Below, piece by piece: positions 9,877-21,601 of a stretch of DNA of 40,549 nt. The notes beneath the pieces are model-generated. The model did not search any database. It was not told the DNA's origin and saw only the letters and a list, made by a program, of their open reading frames with translations. Position 1 is the first letter of the stretch. Each line of letters starts with the position of its first letter. The translations under genes and the position numbers were made by a program. Source of the DNA: an uncultured Alphaproteobacteria bacterium (GTDB lineage Bacteria > Pseudomonadota > Alphaproteobacteria > HIMB59); the NCBI GenBank assembly GCA_902542505.1, contig CACBUI010000003.1, positions 1 through 40,549 of the forward strand, in the 5' to 3' direction.

Positions 9877-10915
9877 TATTAATCCTATTAATTATCTTAG
9901 CGAAAACATTGACATGGTTAGTTGAATTATAAATATTTAAAAAATCTGAATTAGGTATAGAAAACTTATCAATTGATTGCTTATAAGCAGATACATTATT
10001 AGTTACAGGGCCACTTATTATCAGTAATTTGCTGTCTAAATTATTTGATTTTAAATTTTCTATAATATTTACTGCTCCTGATACGTCATAAGCGCAAATT
10101 ACAATTACTTCAATTGATTCTGTAATATCAGTATTTTGAATTATTTCTTTAGTTCCATAATCGCCATGATAACCATCACCTAATTCCATTAGAATTATCT
10201 CAGCGTCCTCAGACATATTGCTAATAATTGATGTTGAACAAATTTGTATGGTTTTTTTATCGTTCATACAGGTACTAGGCAGACCGTAATCTACAAAATC
10301 TGATGTTTTATAAGCACCATTATCCTCATAAGAATATAAATCTTTTTGTGAAGCGGTACCTGCTAGTTTACATGCATTAATTTTCTTAAAATAATTACTT
10401 AGAGTTTTGATTATAAAGGATGTGACAGTAGTTTTACCAGAGTCAATACCTGTTCCGATGACTGCAATAGATGGTACTTTATTTTTAATTTTCATTTCTT
10501 TAATTTTTGAATAATCAACTAGATTCAATTGTTTGTTACTATTATCTACAATCGATCCAAGGACTTCACATTCTGTAGCTGCTCCCAGAAGAATATTAAA
10601 ATCTTTACAATTACCAATTACTCCTCCTAAATTTAAAATGTGAATTTTATCGTGTTTATTTAATTCAGTTGGAACAGAACCTGTCATTCCTGAAGAAGCA
10701 ATTCTATTACCTAAGGCACCAACAATAACATCTCCCTCAGTTAATTCAGTAATTCTTCCAGAGACTAACTCCAATTTATTATAATTAGGATTGACTGAAA
10801 TTACTTTAACAGCAATTAATTGACCTTGATTACAATCAATTACATCTGAAATACTCAATTCATCAATATTATTGATATTTTTGAGAACAGAACCTATTTT
10901 TTTTGTGTTAATCAT
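9869..10915 (-). CDS. P-loop protein resembling the DUF1611/DgcN-type family
   Basis: Walker A GTGIDSGKTT, then KLAGTASQKDLYSYEDNGAYKTSDFVDYGLPSTC and ELGDGYHGDYGT. Family assignment is from remembered motif layout, not a search. Confidence 0.5.
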   Translation of the reverse strand: MINTKKIGSVLKNINNIDELSISDVIDCNQGQLIAVKVISVNPNYNKLELVSGRITELTEGDVIVGALGNRIASSGMTGSVPTELNKHDKIHILNLGGVIGNCKDFNILLGAATECEVLGSIVDNSNKQLNLVDYSKIKEMKIKNKVPSIAVIGTGIDSGKTTVTSFIIKTLSNYFKKINACKLAGTASQKDLYSYEDNGAYKTSDFVDYGLPSTCMNDKKTIQICSTSIISNMSEDAEIILMELGDGYHGDYGTKEIIQNTDITESIEVIVICAYDVSGAVNIIENLKSNNLDSKLLIISGPVTNNVSAYKQSIDKFSIPNSDFLNIYNSTNHVNVFAKIINRINND

Positions 10916-10991
10916 CTTAAGGTTGGTTTTATATAATTATCAAGAATATAAGCAATATTTTATTTGATTTGAAATATGATTAAAAATCAGA

Positions 10992-12179
10992 CTAAAGCTT
11001 TAGATTACGTACATTTTTAGCTGCCTGACGAATTCTTTGCTCGTTTTCAACCAGTCCTATCCGAACAAAACCCTCGCCATATTCGCCAAAAGCAATGCCA
11101 GGAGAAACAGCTACATCAGCTTTAATCATTAAATCTTTAGCAAATTTTAAAGAGCCTTTATTTTGGTACTTTTTGGGGATTGGCGCCCATGCAAACATAC
11201 TAGCTGAAGGACTAGGTATATCCCACCCAGACCTTGACATAGACTCAACTAAAACATCTCGCCTACTCCTATAAATTGCTCGAATACTTGAGACACACGT
11301 TTGAGGACCATTTAGTGCTGTTGCTGCTGCAACTTGTACTGGTGTATAAGCACCATAGTCTAAGTAAGATTTAATTTTTGTTAAGGCTTCAATTAGTTTT
11401 TTATTTCCAACGGCAAAACCTATTCTCCAACCAGCCATAGCATAAGTTTTTGACATAGAGGTAAATTCAACAGCAATTTCTTTAGCTCTATTTACTTGGA
11501 GAATTGACGGAGGTGGTTTCTTATCAAAGTATATCTCAGCATAAGCAAGATCTGATAAAACATAAACATTATACTTCAAAGCCATCTTAACTATTTCTTT
11601 ATAAAAATTTAAGTCAACTACTTGAGCTGTTGGATTAGATGGAAACGATACAATTAGAGCTACTGGAGATGGAGTGCTATTTCTTATAGATCGATCTAAT
11701 CTTTCAAGATAAGTTTCTGGATCAAAAACTCCATCTTTCATTGTCTGTAAATGTCTCAAAGAGGCTCCTGCTATAATAAATCCATAAGGATGTATGGGAT
11801 ATGAGGGGTTAGGAGAAATAATAATGTCTCCAGGTGTTGATATTGCTTGAGCTAAGTTAGCTAAGCCCTCTTTTGAGCCCAATGTAACAATTACTTCACT
11901 ATCAGGATTTAATTTTACACCAAATCTCTTCTGGTAATACTTCGCTTGAGCTTTTCTTAGTCCCGGTATTCCTTTACTGACTGAATATCTTCCAGTCCCA
12001 GGTTTATCTGTAACTTCTTTTAATTTGTCTCTAATATGTTTTGGTGTAGGCATATCAGGATTACCCATGCCAAAATCAATTATATCTTTTCCATTCTTTC
12101 TAAGTTTTGCTTTGAGTTTATTTATCTCGCCAAAAATATAAGGAGGTAAACGCTCTATTCTATTAAATTTATCTTTCAC
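10992..12179 (-). CDS. Class I/II PLP aminotransferase, AlaC / LL-DAP-aminotransferase-like
   Basis: IERLPPYIFGEINKLKAKLRKNGKDIIDFGMGNPDMPTP; SKTYAMAGWRIGFAVGN (PLP Lys). Confidence 0.85.
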   Translation of the reverse strand: MKDKFNRIERLPPYIFGEINKLKAKLRKNGKDIIDFGMGNPDMPTPKHIRDKLKEVTDKPGTGRYSVSKGIPGLRKAQAKYYQKRFGVKLNPDSEVIVTLGSKEGLANLAQAISTPGDIIISPNPSYPIHPYGFIIAGASLRHLQTMKDGVFDPETYLERLDRSIRNSTPSPVALIVSFPSNPTAQVVDLNFYKEIVKMALKYNVYVLSDLAYAEIYFDKKPPPSILQVNRAKEIAVEFTSMSKTYAMAGWRIGFAVGNKKLIEALTKIKSYLDYGAYTPVQVAAATALNGPQTCVSSIRAIYRSRRDVLVESMSRSGWDIPSPSASMFAWAPIPKKYQNKGSLKFAKDLMIKADVAVSPGIAFGEYGEGFVRIGLVENEQRIRQAAKNVRNLKL

Positions 12180-12250
12180 AATTATAAAATAGTTTTTTTT
12201 ATCAATATCTGAAGTATAAAAAAGAAATATATTAGTTAATTATATTAAAA

Positions 12251-13741
12251 CTAAAACAATTTTGCATATTCCATCAACTCTTTATTGCCTATTTTGGTAA
12301 ATAATCCTTGTCCATTATTTATGTAAACATCGTTATTACCTTTAACAAAATGATGCCCATTTACCATAAAATCAATATGTCCATCAAAATTAACATCTAG
12401 TGGATGTATTGAGAGATACCAACCATTTTCATTATGACCAACTTCAGACTTTGGCCAATTTTCTTTGTTAAATTTTGTTACACTATGAATTGAATGTTGC
12501 CAATATATAGAAAAATTACCATCACCATCATTTAGATAAGTAATTAAATAACCACCAACATAATTTAGACCAATAGTGGAACCAACAATGTCCATATCTC
12601 CATCGTTATCAACATCTGCAATCATAGTACCGACTGGATTACAAAGTGGAATTTTATCTTTAGTCTTAGTGTGATACCCCACATTCTTTATTTCTTTTGA
12701 GTTTTTAGTGTTCCATTTGTTGGAACCATCACCCCATAGAATTCTGATATTATGTCTTTCTTTATTTTTAGTGTTATGACCTGCCCAATTGTTGTGATAA
12801 TTGAAGCAATCAGAGCTATGTCCCCCAGACAGTATATCTATGTGGCCGTCTCCATTGAAGTCAGCATGCCTAGCTAAGAAACCGAACTGATTTGCACAAA
12901 CGTTACTTTTCATTATGCCTTTACCGTCATTAATTAGACATAGCATTTCACCATTGCTTCCTTTCCAATCAACACTGGCAAGAATGATATCCAGGTCACC
13001 GTCTTTATCAAAATCACCCGCATCAGCTCGGTGTGAAAAATTACAAAATCTTTTGAACTTTTTATTATAGTCTGCTCCATTAATATGTGTAGCACTTGAC
13101 TCTTTTAAAAAACCTTCAGGTTGTGATAAAAAATATGAGTGATACCCTCCACAACCTGTTCCAAAATCATTTACTGCTGCTGCCAAATATATGTCATCCC
13201 ACCCATCACCATTAAAATCCGCGACAAGGGGTTGAGCTGTTCCACTTTGAATAAAAGGTAAATTGTCTTGTATGAGGCCTGTACCCCAAAAAGATTCATT
13301 ACCTTTAGCTCTACCTGTTTTTGATTGACCAAGAATAATTTGATAATTGTGTTGAGTTACTCCGGCTTCTGCTAAACAAGCTCCAGCGTTTTCATCAGCT
13401 TTACAAACATATATCCCAAGATTTGGATCTAACTTTTGTTTAAAATTCTTATCAAGATTAAGAACTGTTACAACATAATCCTGCACACCGTCTCTATTAA
13501 AATCACCAGTCGCTATAAAATCATGCAGAGTAAACCAAGGTTGTGATTTATCATAAGCTAATAATTTAGCAAGAAATTGATCTTTGAGAATTTTTTTAGG
13601 GATGAGCCATTTTTTTTTATCACTATTAGCCTCTCCCCATAAATATTTCTCATCAAATCCCTGACCTGCCTGAAATGGTAAAATATTATCAGCTTTAGCA
13701 AAACTAAAAATAAACAAAAAAACTACAATAAAATATTTCAT
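12251..13741 (-). CDS. Secreted FG-GAP/VCBS-repeat protein
   Basis: Signal peptide MKYFIVVFLFIFSFAKA from ATG 13741. Six Ca-binding-like loops (DFNRDGVQDYV, DFNGDGWDDIYLA, DFDKDGDLDIILA, DFNGDGHIDILSG, DVDNDGDMDIVGS, DVNFDGHIDFMVN). The ORF-track start at 13759 is a TTG inside a guaA-end repeat. Confidence 0.8.
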   Translation of the reverse strand: MKYFIVVFLFIFSFAKADNILPFQAGQGFDEKYLWGEANSDKKKWLIPKKILKDQFLAKLLAYDKSQPWFTLHDFIATGDFNRDGVQDYVVTVLNLDKNFKQKLDPNLGIYVCKADENAGACLAEAGVTQHNYQIILGQSKTGRAKGNESFWGTGLIQDNLPFIQSGTAQPLVADFNGDGWDDIYLAAAVNDFGTGCGGYHSYFLSQPEGFLKESSATHINGADYNKKFKRFCNFSHRADAGDFDKDGDLDIILASVDWKGSNGEMLCLINDGKGIMKSNVCANQFGFLARHADFNGDGHIDILSGGHSSDCFNYHNNWAGHNTKNKERHNIRILWGDGSNKWNTKNSKEIKNVGYHTKTKDKIPLCNPVGTMIADVDNDGDMDIVGSTIGLNYVGGYLITYLNDGDGNFSIYWQHSIHSVTKFNKENWPKSEVGHNENGWYLSIHPLDVNFDGHIDFMVNGHHFVKGNNDVYINNGQGLFTKIGNKELMEYAKLF

Positions 13742-13747
13742 TTCTTT

Positions 13748-13768
13748 ATTCCCATTCAATAGTAGATG
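13748..13768 (-). repeat. Distal direct-repeat copy of the guaA 3' end (candidate att site)
   Basis: attcccattcaatagtagatg; 20/21 identical to 14263-14283. Minus strand reads TCT ACT ATT GAA TGG GAA TAA = STIEWE*. Confidence 0.8.
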
Positions 13769-13814
13769 CTAAAAATATCATTGTTTATCAACTATTTTAA
13801 AGCCATTTTTTAAA

Positions 13815-13836
13815 TTGTGTAAGTTTTGTGTAAGTT
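13815..13836. repeat. Perfect 11 bp tandem duplication
   Basis: TTGTGTAAGTT-TTGTGTAAGTT, just downstream of the mini-element ORF. Confidence 0.85.
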
Positions 13837-14260
13837 TAATGACCATCATATTTCTTAAGTAGATTATCAAAATTTCTTATTTTCTTATAAACATTACTTT
13901 TTTTATCGTATTCAACTCTCCAAAAAGGAAAGTTGGGGCATTCAAGTTTTAAATATTTTGTTTCTATAAGTGAATAATCTATTGCCAATCTTAGAAATAT
14001 ACCAAAAGTTACTGGACAAGTATTGTCCGCTTTACTTTTTTTAGCCAACTTTAGTCTAATATCTTTAAAGTTATACTTTTTGGTAGAGGGAGTTTTTTTA
14101 ATAAATTTTATAATATCTTTTGGGGTTGATATGAGCATTAATTCTCCTTTTTTCATATCAGCAAAATTAAAATCTAATTTTTTAATTTTTGGTAAAAATT
14201 CTCTATTAAATTTCTTAAATGTTTTTAATTCATCAATTGATAATTTTGTAATATCTAAAT

Positions 14261-14264
<4 letters not shown>
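13836..14264 (-). CDS. Small conserved-looking protein, possibly MGMT/ATL-like wHTH family
   Basis: MNLDITKLSIDELK...; ATGA overlap with the guaA stop. Motifs LMLISTPKDIIKFI, CPVTFGIFLRLA, FPFWRVEYD. Family assignment tentative. Confidence 0.6.
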
Positions 14265-17283
<3,019 letters not shown>

Positions 17284-17305
17284 TTATATTAAAATCAAGA
17301 TCTGA

Positions 17306-17650
17306 CTAGGATAGTTTTCTTCCGTCATTGAGACCAGCTTCATAGTCTAGTGGATCTACATCATCTAAGCACCCTAGATTAATACCCATACCGTTTGGAT
17401 CAGTTCTTCTATTGTGATGAGTGTATATCCCGCAATGCTTGCAAAAAAAATGTTCAGCTAAGTTTAGATTAAATTGATAAAGAGATAGATCTTCTTTTCC
17501 CTTTAAAAGTTTAAAATTAGATTTAGGAACCATTATCATTTTTGCATTTTTTCTAATACAAATGGAGCAATTGCATTGCATTATTTTTTCAAGATCAGAG
17601 TCAATCTCAAACTCAATAGCTTTACAATGACACGATCCTTTATGAAGCAC
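17306..17650 (-). CDS. GFA (glutathione-dependent formaldehyde-activating / CENP-V) domain protein
   Basis: GSCHCKAIEFEI...CNCSICIRKNAKM...FFCKHCGIYTHH zinc-binding pattern. Confidence 0.85.
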   Translation of the reverse strand: MLHKGSCHCKAIEFEIDSDLEKIMQCNCSICIRKNAKMIMVPKSNFKLLKGKEDLSLYQFNLNLAEHFFCKHCGIYTHHNRRTDPNGMGINLGCLDDVDPLDYEAGLNDGRKLS

Positions 17651-18449
17651 GACTATTTTCTTTAAAGAAACTTTTTAAAATATTTTTAGTTTCACTCGCC
17701 GTTTCTAAAATAGACATATGTCCAGACTCTTCTAGAACAACTGTTTTGGATCCCTCTATATTTGAAGCTAATTCTAAACCAACTTTTTTTGGTGTCATCT
17801 TATCATGTTTGCCAACGATACATAAAGTTGGGTGTTTTATACTTTTAGCAGCAGTTTCACCATTTGTGTATTTATCGCAAGCATTGAAGTCAGCACCAAG
17901 AGTTCCGTCATTATTTGAAGATACCAACTGACCGCCCATACCTAAATGACTTAATCCTGGAACAGGATGGCCACCTTTATGACCTAAAGGTCCGTGCACC
18001 CAATCCATCATAAGATCAACAGCTTTTTGATCTTTATTTAATGCTAGGTCTAAAAGTTCAGTGTTCATCTTCATTGACATAGATCCGTTGATTAATGCCA
18101 GTAAATCTAATTTCTCAGGATGTCTTTGTGCAAATTCTAATCCCACCAAGCATCCTTGAGAATGACCTACATATGAGGCTTTCTCAATACCCAAAGCTGT
18201 TAACAGGTCTGCAACCCAATCAGCCATCTCTTCAATAGTTTTTAATGGTGGTCCCTCGGAGTCACCATGGCCAGGTAAATCTACCGCAATTGTATTGTAA
18301 CCGTGAAATGCAAAGTATCTTGTTTGAAGCACCCATGTGACGTGGCTCAAACCACTACCATGAACAAATACAATCGAGGGTTGATTTTTATCTATTTTTC
18401 TTCCACTGGATGTGTAATATGCCTCTTTTCCATTAACTTTTAGCTTCAT
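17640..18449 (-). CDS. Alpha/beta hydrolase
   Basis: VFVHGSGLSHVTW, VDLPGHGDSEGPP, GHSQGCLVGLE nucleophile elbow, ESGHMSILE. Confidence 0.88.
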   Translation of the reverse strand: MKLKVNGKEAYYTSSGRKIDKNQPSIVFVHGSGLSHVTWVLQTRYFAFHGYNTIAVDLPGHGDSEGPPLKTIEEMADWVADLLTALGIEKASYVGHSQGCLVGLEFAQRHPEKLDLLALINGSMSMKMNTELLDLALNKDQKAVDLMMDWVHGPLGHKGGHPVPGLSHLGMGGQLVSSNNDGTLGADFNACDKYTNGETAAKSIKHPTLCIVGKHDKMTPKKVGLELASNIEGSKTVVLEESGHMSILETASETKNILKSFFKENSRAS

Positions 18450-19759
18450 TTAGAAGCTACAAGTCTTGGCTTTTGAGATGCTCTGAAACCATTTTCAAAG
18501 TCATTAATGATGTCATCCATGTCTTCCAAGCCAACAGAAAAACGTATCATATCTTCAGTTAAACCTGCCAACTCTAATGATTTTTTATCCATTTGAGAGT
18601 GAGTTGCAGATGCTGGATGAATAACTAGTGATTTTGCGTCGCCAACGTTAGCTAAATGTGAAGTTAGTTTTAAAGAGTTTATAAATGCGTGACCAGCTTC
18701 TTTGCCTCCCTTAATTCCAAAAGCTATCATTGAGCCAGCGCCCTTAGGCATTAATTTTGCTGCAACTTTATGATCAGGGTGATCCGGTAAACTTGGATGA
18801 TTTACCCAAGAAACACTTGGGTTGTTACTTAAGTAATCAACCATTATTTTAGTATTGGATAAATGCTTTTCCATTCTCACTGAAAGAGTTTCTATTCCTA
18901 TTAAAATATTAAATGCATTTGTTGGACTCATACATGGACCAAAGTCTCTCATGCCCTCTGCCCTTGCTCTCATAGTAAATGCTGCTGGACCAAATTCTTC
19001 TGCAAAAGAAAGACCGTGGTAACCATCATATGGTTCAGTCATTGTTGGAAACTTATCTCCCTTAGTCCAATCAAAGTCACCCTTTTCAACAATTATACCA
19101 CCCATAGAAGTGCCATGACCTGCCATCCATTTTGTTAAAGAGTGAGTGATTATATCTGCACCTAATTCAAAGAGATTACACAAATATGGTGTGTTAAATG
19201 TTCCATCGACCATTAGAGGAATACCGGCGTCTTTTGCTATTTTGGAAATTTCAGGTAAATCCATAATTTCTATTCCAGGATTACCAATCAACTCACCCCA
19301 AATGCATTTTGTATTGGGTTGAATTGCTTTTTTGAAACCCTCTGTGTCTCTGGGCTTAACAAAAGTTGTTTCAATACCAAATCTTTTTAAAGTTAGTCTC
19401 AGTAAATTAAAAGAGCCTCCATATAATTGTGATGAGGAAACAATATGATCACCTGCACTACAAATATTTAGAAGAGCTAGCATCATTGCACTCATACCAG
19501 AGGCAGTAGCCAAAGCAGCAGAGCCGCCCTCTAAAGCTGCAACTCTTTCTTCAAGAACAGATATAGTAGGATTGGATATTCTGCTATAGATATGTCCACC
19601 CTCTTCTAGATTAAATAAAGCAGCTGCGTGATCTGCATCTTGGAATAAGTATGATGTTGTTTGATAAATTGGAACGGCACGGGAGCCAAAATTTTTATCA
19701 GGCTGATGCCCACTATGTAAGGTTTTAGTGTTAAATTTGTATGTTTTAGGATCGGTCAT
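18446..19759 (-). CDS. metY: O-acetylhomoserine aminocarboxypropyltransferase / Cys-Met PLP enzyme
   Basis: YQTTSYLFQDADHAA, YSRISNPTISVLEERVAALEGG, THSLTKWMAGHGTSMGG (PLP Lys). ATG at 19759 preferred over the GTG at 19774. Confidence 0.88.
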   Translation of the reverse strand: MTDPKTYKFNTKTLHSGHQPDKNFGSRAVPIYQTTSYLFQDADHAAALFNLEEGGHIYSRISNPTISVLEERVAALEGGSAALATASGMSAMMLALLNICSAGDHIVSSSQLYGGSFNLLRLTLKRFGIETTFVKPRDTEGFKKAIQPNTKCIWGELIGNPGIEIMDLPEISKIAKDAGIPLMVDGTFNTPYLCNLFELGADIITHSLTKWMAGHGTSMGGIIVEKGDFDWTKGDKFPTMTEPYDGYHGLSFAEEFGPAAFTMRARAEGMRDFGPCMSPTNAFNILIGIETLSVRMEKHLSNTKIMVDYLSNNPSVSWVNHPSLPDHPDHKVAAKLMPKGAGSMIAFGIKGGKEAGHAFINSLKLTSHLANVGDAKSLVIHPASATHSQMDKKSLELAGLTEDMIRFSVGLEDMDDIINDFENGFRASQKPRLVASK

Positions 19760-19820
19760 ATCGAAATATAACACAAATTTTTTAATGAAAGTAATAGAAA
19801 AAAAGTCTCAGTTTTAGGGC

Positions 19821-19839
19821 TTATGTCGAAAAGACATAA
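19821..19839 (-). other. Hairpin in 88 nt leader between phosphorylase stop and metY ATG
   Basis: TTATGTC-gaaaa-GACATAA (7 bp stem, 5 nt loop). On the minus strand a seven-U run follows about 15 nt later. Confidence 0.5.
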
Positions 19840-19846
19840 TCTTTAA

Positions 19847-21601
19847 TTAGTAATTTGTAATCCACATGGTTTGATAAGCCTTTAAAGTAATTGTTGATTT
19901 GATATCAATAATTATTTCATTAGAGATTAAATCCCACCATTCATTTGACGCAATTAGATTTAATTCTGACAAATCTAAATATTGGAAAACATTAGTTACA
20001 TTACTTACGCAAAATATCGACTGTCTTTTATCATGACTCTGTCTCCAAAAACCAAAAAAGTTCTTACCTAAATTAAATGTAAATTGTGTAGCATTTGGAT
20101 GAAATGCAGATTGGTTTTTTCTAATTTCAATTAATTTTGATAATTGATTATAAATTTTTGAATTAAAAGTATCAGTATTTGCAAGTAATCCATCAATTTC
20201 ATCATACTTCCAAGATCTTCTATTTATAGATCTATTATTTTTCGTTTGCTCTAACTTTTCATAGTCATTTGTTGAGCCCAAAATACTATGTATATAAAGT
20301 GCTGGTATTCCCTCGAGTCCTAGCATTATTGCATGGCAACAAATAAATCTTTCAATTTGCAAATGATCACTTCCTTGAAATGTTCCTTTCATAGCATCTA
20401 TGAGTGAGATATTTATTTCATAAACAGTCTCGGTGTTATCTGTTTTTTTTCTTTTGGTAGTTTTTGCTCCAAAATCGGTCATGATATCGACTAAGTTATT
20501 TCTTTCTTTTTCTGTTAAAATTCCCTCTGTCGGTCTCAGGCCAATACCATCATGAGAGGCTATGAAATTGAAATAAGATGTATGATCTTTCGCAGGAGGC
20601 ATGCCCATAGACCATTTACGAAGAGCTGTGCTATCTCCCATCACAAGAGTCCATAGTAGCAAGGGTGGTAGTGCAAAGTTGTATACAGCATTTGCTTCAT
20701 CGTTTTCACCGAAATAACTAAGATTTTCTAAATTAGGTAAATTTGTTTCAGTTATAAGTAAAGTATTTTTACTAAATGCATTCAAAAGTGTTCTCATTAA
20801 TTTCACAACTTCATGAGTCTGCGGTAAGTTTAGACAGTTGGTGTCATGTTCTTTCCAAAGGAAAGCAATGGCATCTAACCGAAATACTCTAACACCATTT
20901 TTAAGATATAAATGAATTAACTTAATGAAGAAAAATAAAACCTCAGGATTTTTAAAATTAAAGTCAACTTGATCGTGGCTGAAAGTACACCATAAATAAT
21001 AAATTTCTTTATTAATTTCAAATTCTCTAAAAAGATCTGAGCTTCTGGGGCGAACAACTTGGTCATAACCTTGTTTATTTTTAAGTTTTATAAAAAAATT
21101 TTGTGTTTCAGTTTTATTCTCAATAAAAGATTTAAAATATTTACTTTCTATAGATGCATGATTAATAACTATGTCGCTCATTATCCTAAAATTTTTTGAT
21201 AGTGATTTAATATCTTTCCAATCACCTAAATCAGACCTTACTTCTTCATAGTCAGTTATAGAAAATCCATCATCTGAACTGTATGGAAAAAAAGGTAGAA
21301 TGTGTAAATTGTTGAATTGTTTTTTACAATACTTGTCTAAGAACTTGCTTAAAGTTTTTAATTTATTATTTTTTTCTTCATATATTGAGTCACCATACGT
21401 AATTAAGAAAACATCTTTTTGAGACCAATTAGGTTCAGAAATACCTAGGTCTTTATTTTGAAATAAATCAAGAACTCTATTAATTAGTTTTAAAATTTCA
21501 TTTTGATCTAATATATCCTTGTAAATTATTTGAAAATGTATGTTTAGATTATTTTTTAATTCTTCTTGCACTTTAGGAGTTATCTTCCATAACTGCATCA
21601 T
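19847..21601 (-). CDS. GH13_18-type sugar phosphorylase, probable glucosylglycerate phosphorylase
   Basis: GVRVFRLDAIAFLWKE (nucleophile Asp), LLITETNLPNLENLSYFG (acid/base Glu), FNFIASHDGIGLRP. Operon context with GpgS, phosphatase and glycerate kinase. Confidence 0.8.
   Translation of the reverse strand: MMQLWKITPKVQEELKNNLNIHFQIIYKDILDQNEILKLINRVLDLFQNKDLGISEPNWSQKDVFLITYGDSIYEEKNNKLKTLSKFLDKYCKKQFNNLHILPFFPYSSDDGFSITDYEEVRSDLGDWKDIKSLSKNFRIMSDIVINHASIESKYFKSFIENKTETQNFFIKLKNKQGYDQVVRPRSSDLFREFEINKEIYYLWCTFSHDQVDFNFKNPEVLFFFIKLIHLYLKNGVRVFRLDAIAFLWKEHDTNCLNLPQTHEVVKLMRTLLNAFSKNTLLITETNLPNLENLSYFGENDEANAVYNFALPPLLLWTLVMGDSTALRKWSMGMPPAKDHTSYFNFIASHDGIGLRPTEGILTEKERNNLVDIMTDFGAKTTKRKKTDNTETVYEINISLIDAMKGTFQGSDHLQIERFICCHAIMLGLEGIPALYIHSILGSTNDYEKLEQTKNNRSINRRSWKYDEIDGLLANTDTFNSKIYNQLSKLIEIRKNQSAFHPNATQFTFNLGKNFFGFWRQSHDKRQSIFCVSNVTNVFQYLDLSELNLIASNEWWDLISNEIIIDIKSTITLKAYQTMWITNY

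Noticed and set aside
10992-11003. 12 bp palindrome CTAAAGCTTTAG at the aminotransferase stop codon
   Set aside because: Within coding end (LKL*), contains the stop, no U-tract; probably coincidental.
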